Positions 1 through 13,159 of a DNA stretch of 64,000 nucleotides are shown here, piece by piece (within the stretch, counting starts at the first letter, position 1; every line of letters starts with the position of its first letter). The stretch covers positions 4,836,001 to 4,900,000 of the forward strand of contig OX637296.1 in assembly GCA_951799445.1 (NCBI GenBank). Reading direction: 5' to 3'. The translations under genes and the position numbers were made by a program. Source of the DNA: Pseudisothecium myosuroides. Taxonomy: Eukaryota; Streptophyta; Bryopsida; Hypnales; Lembophyllaceae. Below the pieces are notes generated by a model. It was not told where the DNA came from and searched no databases. It was given only the letters and a program-made list of their open reading frames with translations.

Positions 1-556
1 TAGCACACTTGTACAAGATAGGCTTGTCAAACTCTAGTACCTCTAATTGACTGGAGTTGTATAGGCCTATTAATTTCACCAAGGTCAATCATGATTCTTG
101 TATCCCCTAACACCCCCTGTACATTCTCTTCCACCAAGCTAAATTCAATTAGTCGGTTTGTATTTTACTCTTTGCAACAGAATTCCGTTCCGTTTGTTTA
201 AAAAAAAACTAAAAAAAACACGTCTTGTATAAGATATACTCTTCAAGCTCTAGTACCTCTAATTGATTCATTTGGAGTTGTACAAGCCTATCAATTTCAC
301 CAAGGTCAATCACAATTCCTACATCCCCTAACACACATGTACAAAATACTTCAAACTCTAGTACCTCTAATTGATTCATTTGGAGTTGTACATGCCTGTC
401 AATTTCACCAAGGTCAATCACAATTCCTACATCTTCTAACACACACGTACAAGATACTTCAAACTCTAGTACCTCTAATTGATTCATTTGGAATTGTACA
501 GGCCTATCAATTTCACCATGATCAATCACAATTCCTGCATCTCCTAACACCCCCAT
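1..556. repeat. 108-bp minisatellite, about 3 clear units plus one diverged unit
   Basis: A unit containing CTCTAGTACCTCTAATTGAT and TTTCACCAAGGTCAATCA recurs with a 108-bp period (unit starts near 231, 339, 447, ending near 555). An older, diverged copy lies at about 8-122, separated by unrelated T/A-rich sequence. Long open frames exist on both strands here only because 108 is a multiple of three; they are not taken as genes. The array may extend to the left of the window. Confidence 0.85.
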
Positions 557-820
557 ACAAAATACGCTCTTCCAACTCTAGCTAATACCACTAATTTGAT
601 GTAACTTTCATAATAATGAAAATTTGAAAACATCCATTTACCATTATTCATTATTCGTCCTTCAAGACTTTGATACCAATTCAATTCAAAGTTGTTGGAC
701 CATTTTATTTATCCACCGACAAACCCCCACAATAATATCCTCCTCGTTAATTGAGTCAACTCCCAAAGACTTTTTCACGGTTGAGGATTGAGCGTTAGAA
801 GTAAGCCAAGTACACCCTAA

Positions 821-831
821 AATATAAAAGC
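821..831 (+). promoter_or_regulatory. Possible TATA element upstream of UBC13
   Basis: AATATAAAAG lies about 225 bases before the UBC13 start codon. It is followed by a CT-rich stretch (about 840-980) typical of plant 5' leaders. The distance suits a core promoter with a leader of about 200 nt. This is position and motif only; no transcription start is visible. Confidence 0.4.
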
Positions 832-1054
832 GTGGAGCCCAATTCGGCAGTCTTGCTCTGCTCTGCTTCGTCTTCCTCGTTGTCGTCGTTCTCATTTCCT
901 CGAGCCTCAAGCGCTCCAACTCCCACTCTTTCCATCGCTATCGCTTCTTCTCCTTCCTCCACTGCGCTTCCAGTTGTTTCCGAAATTGTTTTCTCCTCAT
1001 TTCGAGTCCCGAATTTCGCCTTCTGGTGGAGTGTGGAGGAACATTGCAAGGGAA

Positions 1055-3409
1055 ATGTCTGCCGCTACCGCCAACACGAACTTGCCGAGGCGGATCATCA
1101 AGGTAAGCTTAGCTTTCTCTCTCTCTCTGTCCCGTTGTCGTGGTCGTGGTTTTGGTTTTGTTTTCGATTTGGCGGAGAATTTGCCGGAATTTGAGTTTTT
1201 GCCGAATGCGGGATTTCTGATGTGGTGGAGGGAGGAGGAGAAGGAGAAGGAGGAAGTGGGAGTAGTAGTAGAAGAAGGAGGTGAAGGTGAAGGAGAAGGA
1301 GTTTTTGTTTTATGATCGACTGTGTGATCTAATTTGAGGATGGGAGCGGGTGATTTTAGGGTGGATGGTTGTAGAGCTAGGGTTTGATTGTTCTCGTTCG
1401 GATTTCCCTCTTTTCGTCGTTGTTGTGTGGGGAGGGAGGATTTAGTGTCGTGGATCGTGTGATTGACGTGGTGGAGGTGATTGTGCACAGGAAACGCAAC
1501 GGTTGCTTAGCGAGCCAGGTATGCCTTTTTTCTGCCTTAGGGAAGCGTAGCATTGGAGATTAGGTTGTAGTTTCCGAGGCAGGGCTTGGGATCAAGTTGA
1601 ATAGAGCAGGGTAACGTAGGTGTGCTACTGTTAGTGAGTTCTGCTTTTTGTTTACTCTTGTAGATTTTTGTGTATCACGCTTCCCGCTCGAACGACAGAA
1701 TCTGTAATTGTATATTCTTTGTATACCGTATCTTTCATTTTGAGTACACATCTGGTTGGACAGTCAACTTCAAGTTCGGAACATTCATGAAAGTGCTAAC
1801 GAAAGGCCATCTGTCTCCTCGAGGTAGTGTAATTAGAGGGGTTGAGCGTACTGAGGTGAATTGCATTTCCGGTCAAATTGCTGGAATTTTTAGCTGCTAT
1901 GCAGTTGGCTTTAACTGCGGGTCTGCTTTTTGGTACTCCAGCTCCAGGGATCAGTGCATCGCCATCTGAGGAGAATTTGCGTTATTTCAATGTGATGATA
2001 TTGGGACCTTCTCAGTCTCCTTATGAAGGTAATTTATGGGGTTTTTTTTCTTTCTGGAGTGACATTATTACGGTAAGGATCTGAATCTGCAGATCTTGCT
2101 TATAAGAAGTTGAGGCGGAGTGATCTAATTGGATTAATATTCCAGGTGGTGTGTTCAAGCTGGAGTTGTTTTTACCAGAGGAGTATCCGATGGCTGCACC
2201 CAAGGTGACGGAATGAAATGCATGGTTTCCCTCTTAAATTTGCCTTGGATTTTGTCTTGGAGTGCACATATGATTTCTATATGAATCACTATGTTATGGT
2301 GATGTCTGCTTGTAGTCTGAAATTTCATCGTCTGCATTCCAGTACTCAGATTCAACAGATCGCAGAAAAGCTCGGGTTGTTGTGTCGCTTAATAGAAGTT
2401 TGTTAGGATTGTATTTTCATTATTGGAAGTGATTGTTTTGTGGAAGGTTTCTGTAGGGTCTGAATTGTGTGATCCGCTTGTTGTTGCTGAATGTTTTACA
2501 TTCTTTACTGCATATAGTTCTTTCACTGCTGACGCTTTTTTAATTTTTATTATGGGAACCTTTCTCAGGTCCGGTTCTTGACGAAGATTTACCATCCCAA
2601 TATTGACAAGGTTAGATATTCTTCCATCTTACAATTGACGACACTGTGTTAGTCCAAGAAATAGCATGTAGAGTAAAGGCTGCTCTGAAGATGCTTGGAT
2701 GTTTAGTGAATTCTTATCGATTAGTGGCTAAATTTTGGTTTCTTTAAACTCATTTTTTTTAATGTGGTATTATTATGCAGCTGGGACGGATCTGCTTGGA
2801 TATCCTGAAAGACAAGTGGAGCCCGGCTCTTCAAATTCGGACTGTGCTACTCAGGTCGGGGTCAACCGTGTGTCGATTCGGCGTGATACCTAAGTGCTGT
2901 TGAATTTGAGAAATGTCTTTTGAACCTACATATCGGTATATTAACAATGAATGTTTTCGTGGTGCGTACCAGCATTCAGGCTCTGTTGAGTGCCCCTAAC
3001 CCGGACGATCCTTTGGCTGAGAACGTTGCCAAGCACTGGAAGTCGAATGAAGCGGAGGCTGTCGAGACCGGTACGTATTGCAGCCTTTCTCAAGCCAATG
3101 TTGTATGATCTCATCAAGGTGAACTTCGTTTCTGTGCCGATGGGATTTCGAACTGTGCTCAATGACAAGTTGGCGAATTTTCACTCAACCATCTCTGATT
3201 GCACACACTGCAATTGCACATTTCTAATACGTTTCGAGAACCTGTCAGGTTGTGTACACATCTGACTAGGTAACTTTCGCGTCTCATGTTATGTACACAT
3301 GTGATTGCAACTCCTTTCAAGAATATTATGAATTGCTGATTGCTTCTTCTTATGTCTATTTCTGGGAGCAGCTAAGGAGTGGACTCGGGCATATGCAAGT
3401 GGCGCCTGA
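1055..3409 (+). CDS. UBC13: Ubiquitin-conjugating enzyme E2, UBC13/UBE2N type, eight coding exons
   Basis: Coding exons read as 1055-1102, 1491-1518, 1942-2028, 2146-2204, 2569-2610, 2781-2854, 2973-3070 and 3372-3409, all with GT-AG borders and compatible phases, giving 157 residues. The start ATG opens [16 protein letters not shown], about four residues longer than the usual plant N-terminus. Visible E2 features: HPN at residues 83-85, the active-site Cys in GRICLDIL near residue 93, and [10 protein letters not shown], the loop that contacts Uev partners. Plant UBC13 works with a UEV subunit to build Lys63-linked ubiquitin chains for DNA-damage tolerance and signalling. No lesion is seen, so this is probably functional. 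Family identity is very secure; exact leader and tail are unknown. Confidence 0.96.
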
Positions 3410-5040
3410 TGATGGTTGGGTGCTTCAGTCCACCGTATGGAGAGGTGAGGGGCAGGAGCTAGTTTGGGGGAAGTTAAAAGGAGGAGTGACAAACGGTAAA
3501 TGGACAGAGCACCGATGGGTCAGTGTCGCCAAGGTCAACATATGGAGTACATACCGGTAGTTGTGAAGTTGTCGTCTCTATTGCTTCTGAGGGTCCATTT
3601 GGGGAGTATGCCAGTTCTTGGATATTCCAGTGCCGTCATAATCCTCCCCTCTTCTTCCTTTGCTCGTTCTCTCTTTAATTTATTGTTAGCGTGTCTAGGC
3701 CAGGCCTATTTTGGTGTTCTGCATATCTGGCAGCCTCTTGTCATATCCATTCTCTTGATTTAGATTCTGGTATCGTGTACTCGATTCTTCCCTTATGAAG
3801 GGCTGCATGGGATTGTAGCGCATTCTTTCAGGGAAATTATGAAGGGCTAAGAAGAGGCATGGAATCTGCTTCTTGTGTAAGTGCTACAGAGACAACTTGT
3901 GCGCGTGTTCTCAGTTGAATCATCATAGTTAGCAGGATTAGTTTAAGGTCAGATCTTTATCAAGGTCATTCCAATTTCCTTAGAATGTGAAATGTAGTGG
4001 ATCAGATACTTTCAGTAGCTGTATATGAACTTGGTCTCATATGTCAAGTCAGGCTAGACATCTGGAGCGAAGTTCATAGCTGCTTGCCTGATTTCAGCCC
4101 TCTTGATTATCAACATGACTTGTTTCTCCTACAGCATTCAAGAACTCTTTCCTATGGTTTGAACGTTTGAACTTGTCCTGATTGAGATGAGAACTGGACT
4201 TTGAAGTTGTCACTGCTATGGAGTCCAATAGCTTTTACCAATATTTGATAATGACCTGAAAATGCTTCCAGTCGAGATTGAAATTATGACAATTTTGATT
4301 GCTATGTGAAGATGACTGATAAGTTTATTTTACGGGCTTACCATTTTGTGAGAAGCAGTCTGTCCTATGCTGGAATATTTCGGAGCTATCTTTTTATTTT
4401 GTAGCCTGAAGCTGAAGGGTCACCAATCCTAACGTGCACATGGCTTGCAGTGTGATCCTTTCATGCAATTTTGGCTGAAAGTTTCTTTGTTATGAAGTTT
4501 TTCAGTTTCCTTGATGATGACAATGCGATCCTTGATAACTGTGATCAGGTGCTGTTACAGTATGTAAACATGCCTATTAGAAAGCAGATTTGCTATTTGC
4601 CAAAATTTTAGGGGAATTATGTTTTCAGAAAATGAAAAAATTATATGGTGAAAAAAAGGATACTGGCAATTTTTTTTACTTTTAGCATTTATTGAACCTT
4701 ATTTTTTGGGAGAAAAATAAAATTCGGTAGAGAGGTGTTCACCTTGCCTCGTACTTATGGTATTTGTTGATTCACATATTTTTCAAAGATTGAAAAGTTT
4801 GAAAGAAGTCATTTGTAACCATTTACAAAGGTATTTGTATTTTTGTGATTTTTCAAAGTTTGTTAGGTCTAAGATGGTAAAGCGTAGGTAGCCCTATGCC
4901 AAACCACATGTTTCAAACCACAAGCTTAAGTGTCCCCTCACTAAATGCTTTGTCATAATGGTAAAGGGTTGCTAAGATTGTGGTAATGGGTTGGTGATTG
5001 ACGAATTGGGTGATTAGAATTGGGGATAATAAGATCCACT
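3410..5040. other. UBC13 3' region and adjoining intergenic DNA
   Basis: After the stop, moderately mixed-base sequence (to about 4600) probably holds the 3' UTR. It contains no open frame with recognisable protein sequence. Beyond 4600 the composition turns strongly AT-rich and intergenic in character. No clear polyadenylation site could be chosen. Confidence 0.5.
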
Positions 5041-5044
5041 CTTC

Positions 5045-5473
5045 ATTGAGATTGTTGCCCTATATTGAGACTGTTGCCCTATATTGAGACTGTTGCCCTA
5101 TAGTAAATTCCTCACCAAATTTTAAAACTAACTACATATTCTGAAAGCTGTAAGAAAGAGACAAAAAGTGTCTAATTTTGAGGTGTATAAAATAAGGAAA
5201 AGTAGTAGTAAAAAAAAATTAGAAACAAAAAATTAAAATTGTGGTTAGAAGGCTCTAAAAGTTGTTTGAAATCCACCACCAATCCACCACCAATCTACCA
5301 CCAATTTAATACAAATCTACTCTCAATTTACAAGATACTTGCTTGATTTGAAGCACTTTGAGATTCTAAAGATCAGTTTGGAGCCCAAATCATATTGTCA
5401 ATTTACAAGATACTTGCTTGATTTGAAGCACTTTGAGATTCTAAAGATCAGTTTGGAGCCCAAATCATATTGG
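5045..5473. repeat. Short tandem repeats: 22-bp x3 and 75-bp x2
   Basis: ATTGAGACTGTTGCCCTAT is repeated three times at about 5045-5105. A run of CCACCAAT-like units lies at 5272-5306. A 75-bp unit beginning CAATTTACAAGATACTTGCT occurs at 5324 and again at 5399 with no visible difference, so that duplication is recent. Confidence 0.8.
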
Positions 5474-5682
5474 TGGATGTTGATGAATATAGCACATTCT
5501 TTTAAAAATTTAGGTGTACAATTGTGCTACCGGTGTTAAAGGAATGGTGAAACAATTGTCTAGATCTCAAATTTTAATACATTTTGCTCCTATTTCTTAG
5601 CTTTCAGAATGCAAAGTTGGTTTTAAATTTGGTAGAGAATTGACTCCGCGGGAAAAGTCCAAGTGAGGAATGGATTTTTTTG

Positions 5683-6848
5683 TCTACAATTCTATTCAAG
5701 CTTGGAATTTTCATAGTTATTTTTAGGAGATGAAAATACACCTAAGGTAGATATATTTATTAACTTTCTAAGAGTACAATTTCTACTTGAAATGCTACTT
5801 GGTAGCAAAAATTATACTAGAATAAGTCCAAATTCCAACTTGGTGGGCATCAAAAGAAATCTACAAAAAATTGAAATAAACATAATAAAAATTTGTTTCT
5901 CAAAGATTGTATTTTTGTCTATATGGAAAGCTTTGATTCAATCCATTTGGATATGAAATGTGAAAGTTATGGGGCATCTTCTTGAAAAAATAACCTACAA
6001 GACTCGTTTTTAAGCTCAATTTTCACATTTTTTTGAAACAAAAAGTTTCATAGGGTTAATTTTGATCATCAAAATAATCTCACTATTGGAAGTAGTATGT
6101 TCCAATTCCATTTTAGAGCTATAAACAATTTAGTATTTGTCCTATCTCATTCCCATTCTACTAAGCATTTTTTTTTAATGAGAATCATGCTATTTTTATT
6201 TTATTTTATTTCCTAGACCCTTAATTCAATTTTTGATGATAATTTTTTTTAATTCAAAATATACAGTACGGAGTACAAAAATTTTAAATTAAGAGGATGC
6301 TAAGTCTCATTAAGGAATATTCATTCATCCATAATTTAGATATTTCATCTATACTTGTGGATGTAAATGCCTCCAATACACTACTGAATAAAGATATGTT
6401 TGCATTTGGTGTTAAAGAGTGTTGTTAATGAGGGTCTTAGTAATAAATTTAGACCTCCTTTTGGAGTGGATTCACATTGCAAACATCACCCCTAACACCA
6501 AGTGTGAACATACCTTAAGAAGTTCATATATTTATGACTAGCCCAATATGAATAAAATAATTTAAAAAAATGGAAACCTCCCAATTATGAGAAGCTTCCA
6601 TGCAGCTCTTCAATCATCAACCCTTCAAGCCATTGGTCTTTTATTCACAAAATTTGAGGGATTTAATTGTCCAATTTTCTCATTTTTGTATTCAAGAAAT
6701 CAATTTTTTTTCCACCAAACATTGTATGATGATTATACATATATAGAAGAAATCATCAAAATTGAATGAATAAAGTGCTAATATGTAGATGAAAATGCTC
6801 CTTCAGTGATTTTATTAAAACCAAGTACTATTCATTAGTAAAATGGTG
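5683..6848 (+). repeat. Dispersed repeat, copy 1 (partner at 37935-38954)
   Basis: From GGAATTTTCATAGTTATTTT to a region ending near AGAATGGTGG-like sequence, this stretch matches 37935-38954 in the same orientation, with many substitutions and small indels. No terminal inverted repeats or coding capacity were recognised. A shorter homologous pair lies further downstream in the same order (8798-8890 and 42433-42530), so both copies may derive from one longer unit now broken up. Confidence 0.75.
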
Positions 6849-7529
6849 GTGATGTAAGATTGAACCTTAACCCCTAAAGGACTGGGGGTGTCTGAGCATA
6901 GTCCTTGTTTTCTTGACTAGCTCTTGTAACAAACATAATTCCTCATTTGTGTGGAATAATTTTGACAATTGTCACCGTTGAAACAAAACAAGACTTAATT
7001 AGCTTTACTATGGAAAAAAAATCAACAAAATTGCACAATTTTTGAGAAAATGCCACCGTTGACAAGATTGATGAAAGATGTTTGGTTAGGGAGTACTTTC
7101 TATGTACGCTGAAATCAAAATGTTGGAATCAGAATGCTCAAAAGTGCTCCAAAAATTCTCATTTTTTTTCCACATATATATATAAAATCATAATATTGAT
7201 GTGTAATTTTTTTCAAATCATTTTGAGGTGTAGAAAAAAAGATATGAGAATGTGAAGTAATAGCACACAATCCTTGTTCCATTCTCAGAAAATTCACCAA
7301 AAATTGCACACTCAATCATTTCTCGATCAGATTGCGCCGATGGATTCAGCAGAGAAAATCATCTAGGGTCTCTTTGTTGCTTGCAAACTATTAGTGAGGT
7401 TCACATATCAAACTTTTTACAAATGTAGTTGTAGAAGCCATGTGGTGGCCTTATGGTCCTTTAGGGGTTAAGACTAGTGATGGTTTAATCTTAGAACGTT
7501 GGGTTGATCACTATAGAAATCAATGGTGC

Positions 7530-8755
7530 TAGATTGTGAGCTTGCGAGCACGAGCCTACGAGCGCTGAGCGGGGAGTATGTGAGCGTTGAATTCTGAAAT
7601 TTGAAGAATCTTTAGAAACGTCAATAATTTTCTAAAAATAGACAATATTTTCAAAGTTAAAACTAAGTTTACTATTTTTAGTAAATTCTAGTATCTGTTA
7701 CCGTGGACCTATTACCGTGGACCTAATACCGTGGACCTAATACCGTGGACCTAATACCATGGTTATATAGAATTCAAATGAAAATTATAATTTTTTGTGT
7801 TGTCTAAAATATTAGAAGTATACATTACAACTTTGCTAGATTTTAAGAAGAAAAAACAATGGTAATTAATTAGGATTTGTTTAAGATTGAATGAAGTTTT
7901 CATAGAGACTTCAATTTTTTTGGATCAAACCCCTCTTGCTGCTGGACTCCTCGGCGCCGAGGGGAGTCGTAGCCCCGGTGGAAATAAAAACAAAAACAAA
8001 AACAAAAACAAAACAAAAAAACAAAAAAAACAAAAAACAAAACAAAACAAAAAAAACTTTTAAAAAAAAAAATTTTTTAGCCCCGGGGCTGCGGCTCCTC
8101 TCGGCGCCGAGAGGAGTTCAGTAGTAAGAGGGGGTTGATAAAAAAAATCAAAATCTTAGTGAAATAACTTCATTCAATTTCAAACAAGTCCTAAGCACTA
8201 ATTCCCAAGAAACAAGAGGGGAGTGATCAACCAAACGACTATCAGATCAAAAATAAAAGAATTGGATCCCTCAGGAGGTCCTACAAGAGGACAATGATCA
8301 ACTTATATACAATTTGCTATAACTAAGTTCATTCCTCACAAAAATAATCCCTATCAATCAAATATTTTCTTTCAAAATCTTAACAAGTCCGATTACCAGT
8401 ACATCAAGACAAAAGTATAGGTAACCCCTATTAGCCCCAAGAGGACCCATGCTACTACAAGAGGTACCCAGCAACAAGAGGAAAGTGATCTTAAAAATTG
8501 AAATCTTAATGGGACAATCTCATTCAATTTCAAACAAATCTTAATTGATCATTAATTTTTTTTCATCTTAAAATCCAGCAAAGTCCAATAAGTATCACAT
8601 CATAGTTGTTTAAAGGACCACGGTAATAGGTCCACGGTAATAGGTCCATGGTTAAAATTTACTAGAATTAAAAAAATTTGGCCTAAAACTTTAAATGGAA
8701 TCTCTAAAAAGTTGTACGCTCACAGGTTCATAGGCTCACAAGCTCACAGAATAGC
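7530..8755. mobile_element. Composite foldback element with nested palindrome
   Basis: The outer arms are inverted relatives of each other: GTGAGCTTGCGAGC at the left against GCTCACAAGCTCAC at the right. Inside them the ACCGTGGACCTA microrepeat (7697-7755) is inverted at 8618-8652. A second palindrome with arms at about 7860-7980 and 8085-8204 is nested inside; its inner arms carry CGGCGCCGAG and surround a CAAAAA-rich core (7980-8080). No transposase is encoded. Class is unassigned. Confidence 0.65.
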
Positions 8756-8797
8756 AACCCTGCTATAGAAATCATCTTTTTTGGAAATCATATACAA

Positions 8798-8890
8798 TAT
8801 GTTGTGTATACAAATTCAAAGTTGTATTTAGATAATTAATGGGATTTATGAGACTTCATGCAATGAATGTTTATAGTAATGGGATTTTAT
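8798..8890 (+). repeat. Dispersed repeat fragment (partner at 42433-42530)
   Basis: GTGTATACAAATTCAAAG and the following ~70 bases match 42433-42530 in the same orientation. Noncoding. Confidence 0.7.
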
Positions 8891-10035
8891 TATATATATA
8901 TATATATATTTGTTTTTTATGGAATTTTTTTGGCAACTTAGAGTTTTCATGTAATTTTCATTTTTTTCCTTTGAAATTTTCACACATGTACTACAGTCAA
9001 GGAGTAGCTTCAAGGCGCTTTAAGGAGAAATAATTTTCATAACATTTGACTATATAGTTAAAAAGCTCTTGTATGATATGTAGTTTCTTTAATAAGCCTA
9101 GACTAACTAGCCAACTTAGAAAAAATATAAAATTAGGACTTAATTTTTTATATTTACATATACTTAAATTTTTTTTAATCATTCTATTTTAATCAACAGC
9201 ATGAATGTTATGAAGAGTTTTACAATGTAAAGGCAATTATGGAATCTTTTTTCTAAACAAACTTTGAAGTTTTGTTGAACACTCAATTTTCAATATTTTT
9301 GAAAAAAAGATTAAATTGTAGGATGTAGATTATTTATTGCAACTGTTGCTTGGGCCTAAAAACATTGTGGTCCTTTAGGAATTTACAAATTTTGGTATAA
9401 TTACCTAGCATAATCAAAATTAATGAAATTTAGACAAAAAAGCAACCAATTGCAAAAAACTAATAACAACTAAATAAAACATAGCTTAGCACCCATGGAA
9501 GTGTCAAATGTTTTTTTGTCCCTTTTTTGGACATAGAGCTGCAAAGGTGGCACCAATATTAGGAGAAAAATGAATATTTGAAGAAATTGGAGAAGAAGCC
9601 AACTAGGACAGGAAGCCGCTAGATATACATGTTGCATTCAAAAATAGGTCAAAGTTCAACAAGATTTCAAATGAATGACATGACTTCATTGTGACATCAA
9701 AGATCACTCACAAACCCAAAATACACCATGACTATTTGAGTACTTCTATTGCTTCAACCCTTAGGTCTAACTAGAAACCTATAGAAATTGTAAAGGTAAC
9801 AATGTACTTTTCTCCGCCAAAATTCAACAAAGATTTGTTGCCAATTTTAAAAAAAATTAAATATTGCAACTACTAAAATGTTATGCAATACATGTCAAAA
9901 TTTGTTGCCTCAATTGTATTCTTAAAAAGATAAATAATGATGACAAATGAAAAACAAAAAAATGGTTGAGGCAAGCATTGAGCAATTCATGCCTCTCCAT
10001 TGCATTTTCACGCCTCATCTGTACCGTAAGTTAGG
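8891..10035. other. AT-rich stretch with nothing recognised
   Basis: Includes a (TA)n run near 8892-8912. No conserved protein segment, RNA gene or paired element ends were seen on either strand. Confidence 0.5.
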
Positions 10036-10268
10036 CTATTTGTTTTGTTTTGTTTGTTTGTTACGGCGAGATCTTTTGGACCATGCATCCCTAGGTCGCG
10101 CTCTTAATACCATCGGAAAGCACACTACTAGAAGGTGTGCACATGATTTGTTTTGTGGCATTGGGACCTACAGTGTGAAAGATATTGAATTTCAAAGTTT
10201 TTATGAGTTAGTAAAATAGAAAATGACTTTTACTTTTATTTAGGCTGTGGCAACAACACAGGGCACAC
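10036..10268 (+). repeat. Dispersed repeat, copy 1 (partner at about 17690-17935)
   Basis: Begins with TTTGTTTTG runs, then a GAGATCTTTTGGACC-type core, and ends with GGCTGTGGCAACAACACAGG. The same order of blocks appears at 17690-17935. The unit is noncoding and has no obvious terminal inverted repeats; a retroposed origin is possible but unproven. Confidence 0.7.
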
Positions 10269-10681
10269 TAAGGTAGTCTGTTCTAAAAGCGAGTGGCTTT
10301 TTCAAATCGATCCTATATTTAGGTCTGAAATGGACATTAGGTGGTCCTTAAATGGACCTCTCAAGCCATTGAGAGAATTGAGAGAAAAACATTATTTATT
10401 GCAAGAGCCAAGCATTGGCCTTCATTTACTCAAATCACTTTAGAAATTGTAGGTGGTCTGATTTTGGAAGACCTAGGGTCACAAATAGGTGCCTACAACA
10501 GTTTTTTTGGAAAACTCATAAGTAATTCAAAAATGATTCAATAAATCTGAAACCACTTGTGTTACGTTCCGCATCCATTTTTCTTTCTCTGAAAAATGAT
10601 TCAAAACTATTTCTATTCATAGACACCTGTGAAAAAGGTAGACCAGCCCTTAAATGGTCGCTTTTAGAGCATACTACCTTA
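10269..10681. mobile_element. MITE with TAAGGTAGT ends, copy 1
   Basis: The element is bounded by TAAGGTAGTCTGTTCTAAAA at the left and its near inverse at the right (…TTTTAGAGCATACTACCTTA). It is 413 bp, noncoding, and has a second copy inverted at 16496-16917 with the same internal sequence. No clean direct target duplication is visible, so the superfamily is left open. Confidence 0.75.
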
Positions 10682-11758
10682 GTCTTCATGAAAGGAGTTG
10701 ATGTGAGGTGTTGCCACGCAACTGAAGCCCTGATTAACTTATTCATAGCCATTCATAAAGTGGCAAAGTAAAATTCCATTTTTGATAAATTGTTTGATTT
10801 AATATTCATGATTTTACATGATAAAAGTGAATAGCGCCTCTTCAGAAATAGCGTCATCGCCAAGCTATTCGATGTGAAAGAAGCCAGTGTGAGTCTTAGT
10901 CCCAATTGCTTCAAGCCTTCAATGCTCTTCCTGTCTGTCTGGGCGAAGAGAATGAACCTTGATGCTGATGAGAGCTCAAGGAAGGTCGGGCCGGTACTAG
11001 TGGAACATCGAAAGAAGCTGTGGCGGAGTTGCACTTCGCAGCCATTGATCGAGGATGTGAATGTACTGGGACGTTTTCAGGTCTGATATGAGTACCCGGG
11101 AATCATGGTTCAAGTGCGTGCTTTTGAAACAAATGAATCTTCTTCTGAGCTCTTGTTGTTGATGGATCTGAAGAATTAAAGTGCTTGACAAATGGGGATG
11201 ATAGCATCTTTTAATCCTTCTCGGAGACGTCTTTCAATTCAGGCATCAGAGATGAAATGTGCAGCTCTTGTGGGTTAGGGTGGAGAGCATGCCGACTTGT
11301 GAGGTGAACTCGATGCATTTAGGTCGAAGTGGTATTGCTTTAGGGTATGTTGTGAAGCTTGAATTTGTGCAACGCTTTTCATTTAATTGTGTGGGATGGT
11401 GTGGGTGCTGTCTGGAAGGTGGCAGTTTTACGGGTTTTGATGAGAATCAATGCGGACATGGCGTAGTGGTGACAGGACCTCAATCTAATGCCGAGCCCAC
11501 AACAGCTGAAGACTTTGTTCAGGTACTTTGATTCAAAGCCCCATGTTCTTCAGTTGATGTATATTTATTAGTGTGCATGCGAATCCCAGTCTTTAATTAT
11601 GGTTTTGTCAATTCAGAACTGGAAATGGCCATGGAGCCTAGTGTGTGGAAGGGCGTTTTGAGAAAGTTTTTGCTTTCAACTTGATCAATTATCCAGCAAT
11701 TACCAAACATATCTGAAGAGGTTACTGCAGAAGTTAGCGGTCAGACAGGCTGTTGAAA
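10682..11758 (+). other. Leader region upstream of the F-box gene
   Basis: Composition becomes more balanced than the flanking AT-rich DNA. Possible splice acceptors (for example CTGCAG at about 11725) precede the F-box start, so part of this is probably 5' untranslated exon and intron. No recognisable protein is encoded. Confidence 0.45.
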
Positions 11759-13155
11759 ATGAACAGAAAAAAACGCAAAGCTAGTGCCGGTCGGGCCTCA
11801 AACTCAAACCAGAAATGTTCTACCGTTCCTGGGAACGATGCCGTGGAGGTGGGAGAGATGGTGGCGATGGACCACGTTGGAGCAAGTGTTGTTGACTTGG
11901 TTGACGAAGATGGTGAACCGCTGGATTACCTTGAAGTGGCATGGCTCTTGCGAGAGAAGCTGAATGACTTTGTCGAAGGTGGTAAGGGAGGACCGCCGGG
12001 ATTGGAGTTGCAAAGCTTACTTCACATGGCTGCTTCACGCAAGATTGTTTCCGTGTATTCAAAGAAGATGAGACCTGTTCTTTGGAAATCTCTTCCCAAG
12101 GAGTTGCTGTTCCTTGTGTTGGCACGTCTGCCCTTGCCTGATATCACTCGACTGCGCAGTCTCTCGAAGAAGTGGAACCGGGACATGGTTACAGTGAACT
12201 CGGAAATCAACCGAGCACTTGACGAAACGAGTCCCACCATGGTTGCAGGTTTTTCATTCAGTGATTACTATTCTAATTCAGAATTTCTCGTCACAATATG
12301 TGATCTGAGCGCTCATAGGTCGCCATATTCCTATCTTTTGCATCCGGGAGATCCCAGTAGTCATGAAAATCGATGGGATGATATGGGTGCACGCGATGGT
12401 GGATTGGTTTGTTTTGTCTCCACATGGGAACCCAGCAAAGCCAATCCCCTGTGCATTGTTGTCGTGAATCTCTTGTCACGAGTTCGGCGTAAACTCCCAC
12501 CTCTACAATATGTTTACTCAACCCCGCCTAAAATGATGGACATTGAAGTGGACTCTGAATCCAAGTCTTATAGGGTGGTGGTGGTTGGCAAAAACAGGAA
12601 AGGCCGTCCTACAATAGAGATTTATCATTCTAATGCAAGGCTATGGACCAAAGCAGCGTTGCCACTTGGTTTCGTTTTTGGTGTCGCTTACTCCAGGTGG
12701 AAGTACTATAACTATGACAGGACTTTCAGAAGCACAAGTGTACTTCGAAGTGTGTATGACTTTGCTGAAGGACGACTAAAGCGTTGTGATGAAAAGGGTC
12801 CTTATCGAGGGGCAAAAGCGTTTAAGAAGGACTGCATGTTTGTGCTGCACAAGCACACATCCAATGGTGAAGTTTTAGCAGCGGAAGGTTATTGCATCAC
12901 TAAGTATCGTTTGCAAAATAATTTAAAGGATTGGGTACAAGAGAGGTCATACTTGTGCTGTCCTTTTGAAGGCCATGTGGAGGAGTATTGTCCCTAGAAG
13001 CATGTGAAGGCTTTTTGATGGTGTTTATGTACTCTTGTAGCAATTTTTGGATTATGGACTTGTCTACGGGGGAGTGGAGCAGCCTTCCGAACTGCTTCAA
13101 GGAGCAACGTTATGGAGCTTCAGTGTGTCGGGCTTCTTGGAATGTTGTACCATAG
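11759..13155 (+). pseudogene. F-box protein with kelch/galactose-oxidase-like C-terminus, frameshifted near the end
   Basis: The first ATG opens a basic N-terminus. An F-box follows at about residues 105-150 (PKELLFLVLARLPLPD, then LRSLSKKWN), then a repeat-type region (DGGLVCFV, SKSYRVVVVGKNRKGRP, PTIEIYHS). The frame stops at 12995 after 412 residues. A shifted frame continues at once with FLMVFMYSCSNFWIMDLSTG and EWSSLPN and ends at 13155, as expected for the conserved end of this family. One missing base near 12990 would join them. F-box proteins are substrate receptors of SCF ubiquitin ligases; the target is unknown. The gene could be functional if truncation is tolerated or if the shift is an assembly error. 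Single exon as read. Confidence 0.8.
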
Positions 13156-13159
13156 TGGA

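Noticed and set aside
209..585. Open frames on both strands of the left minisatellite
   Set aside because: By-product of a 108-bp repeat; no domain or splice context.
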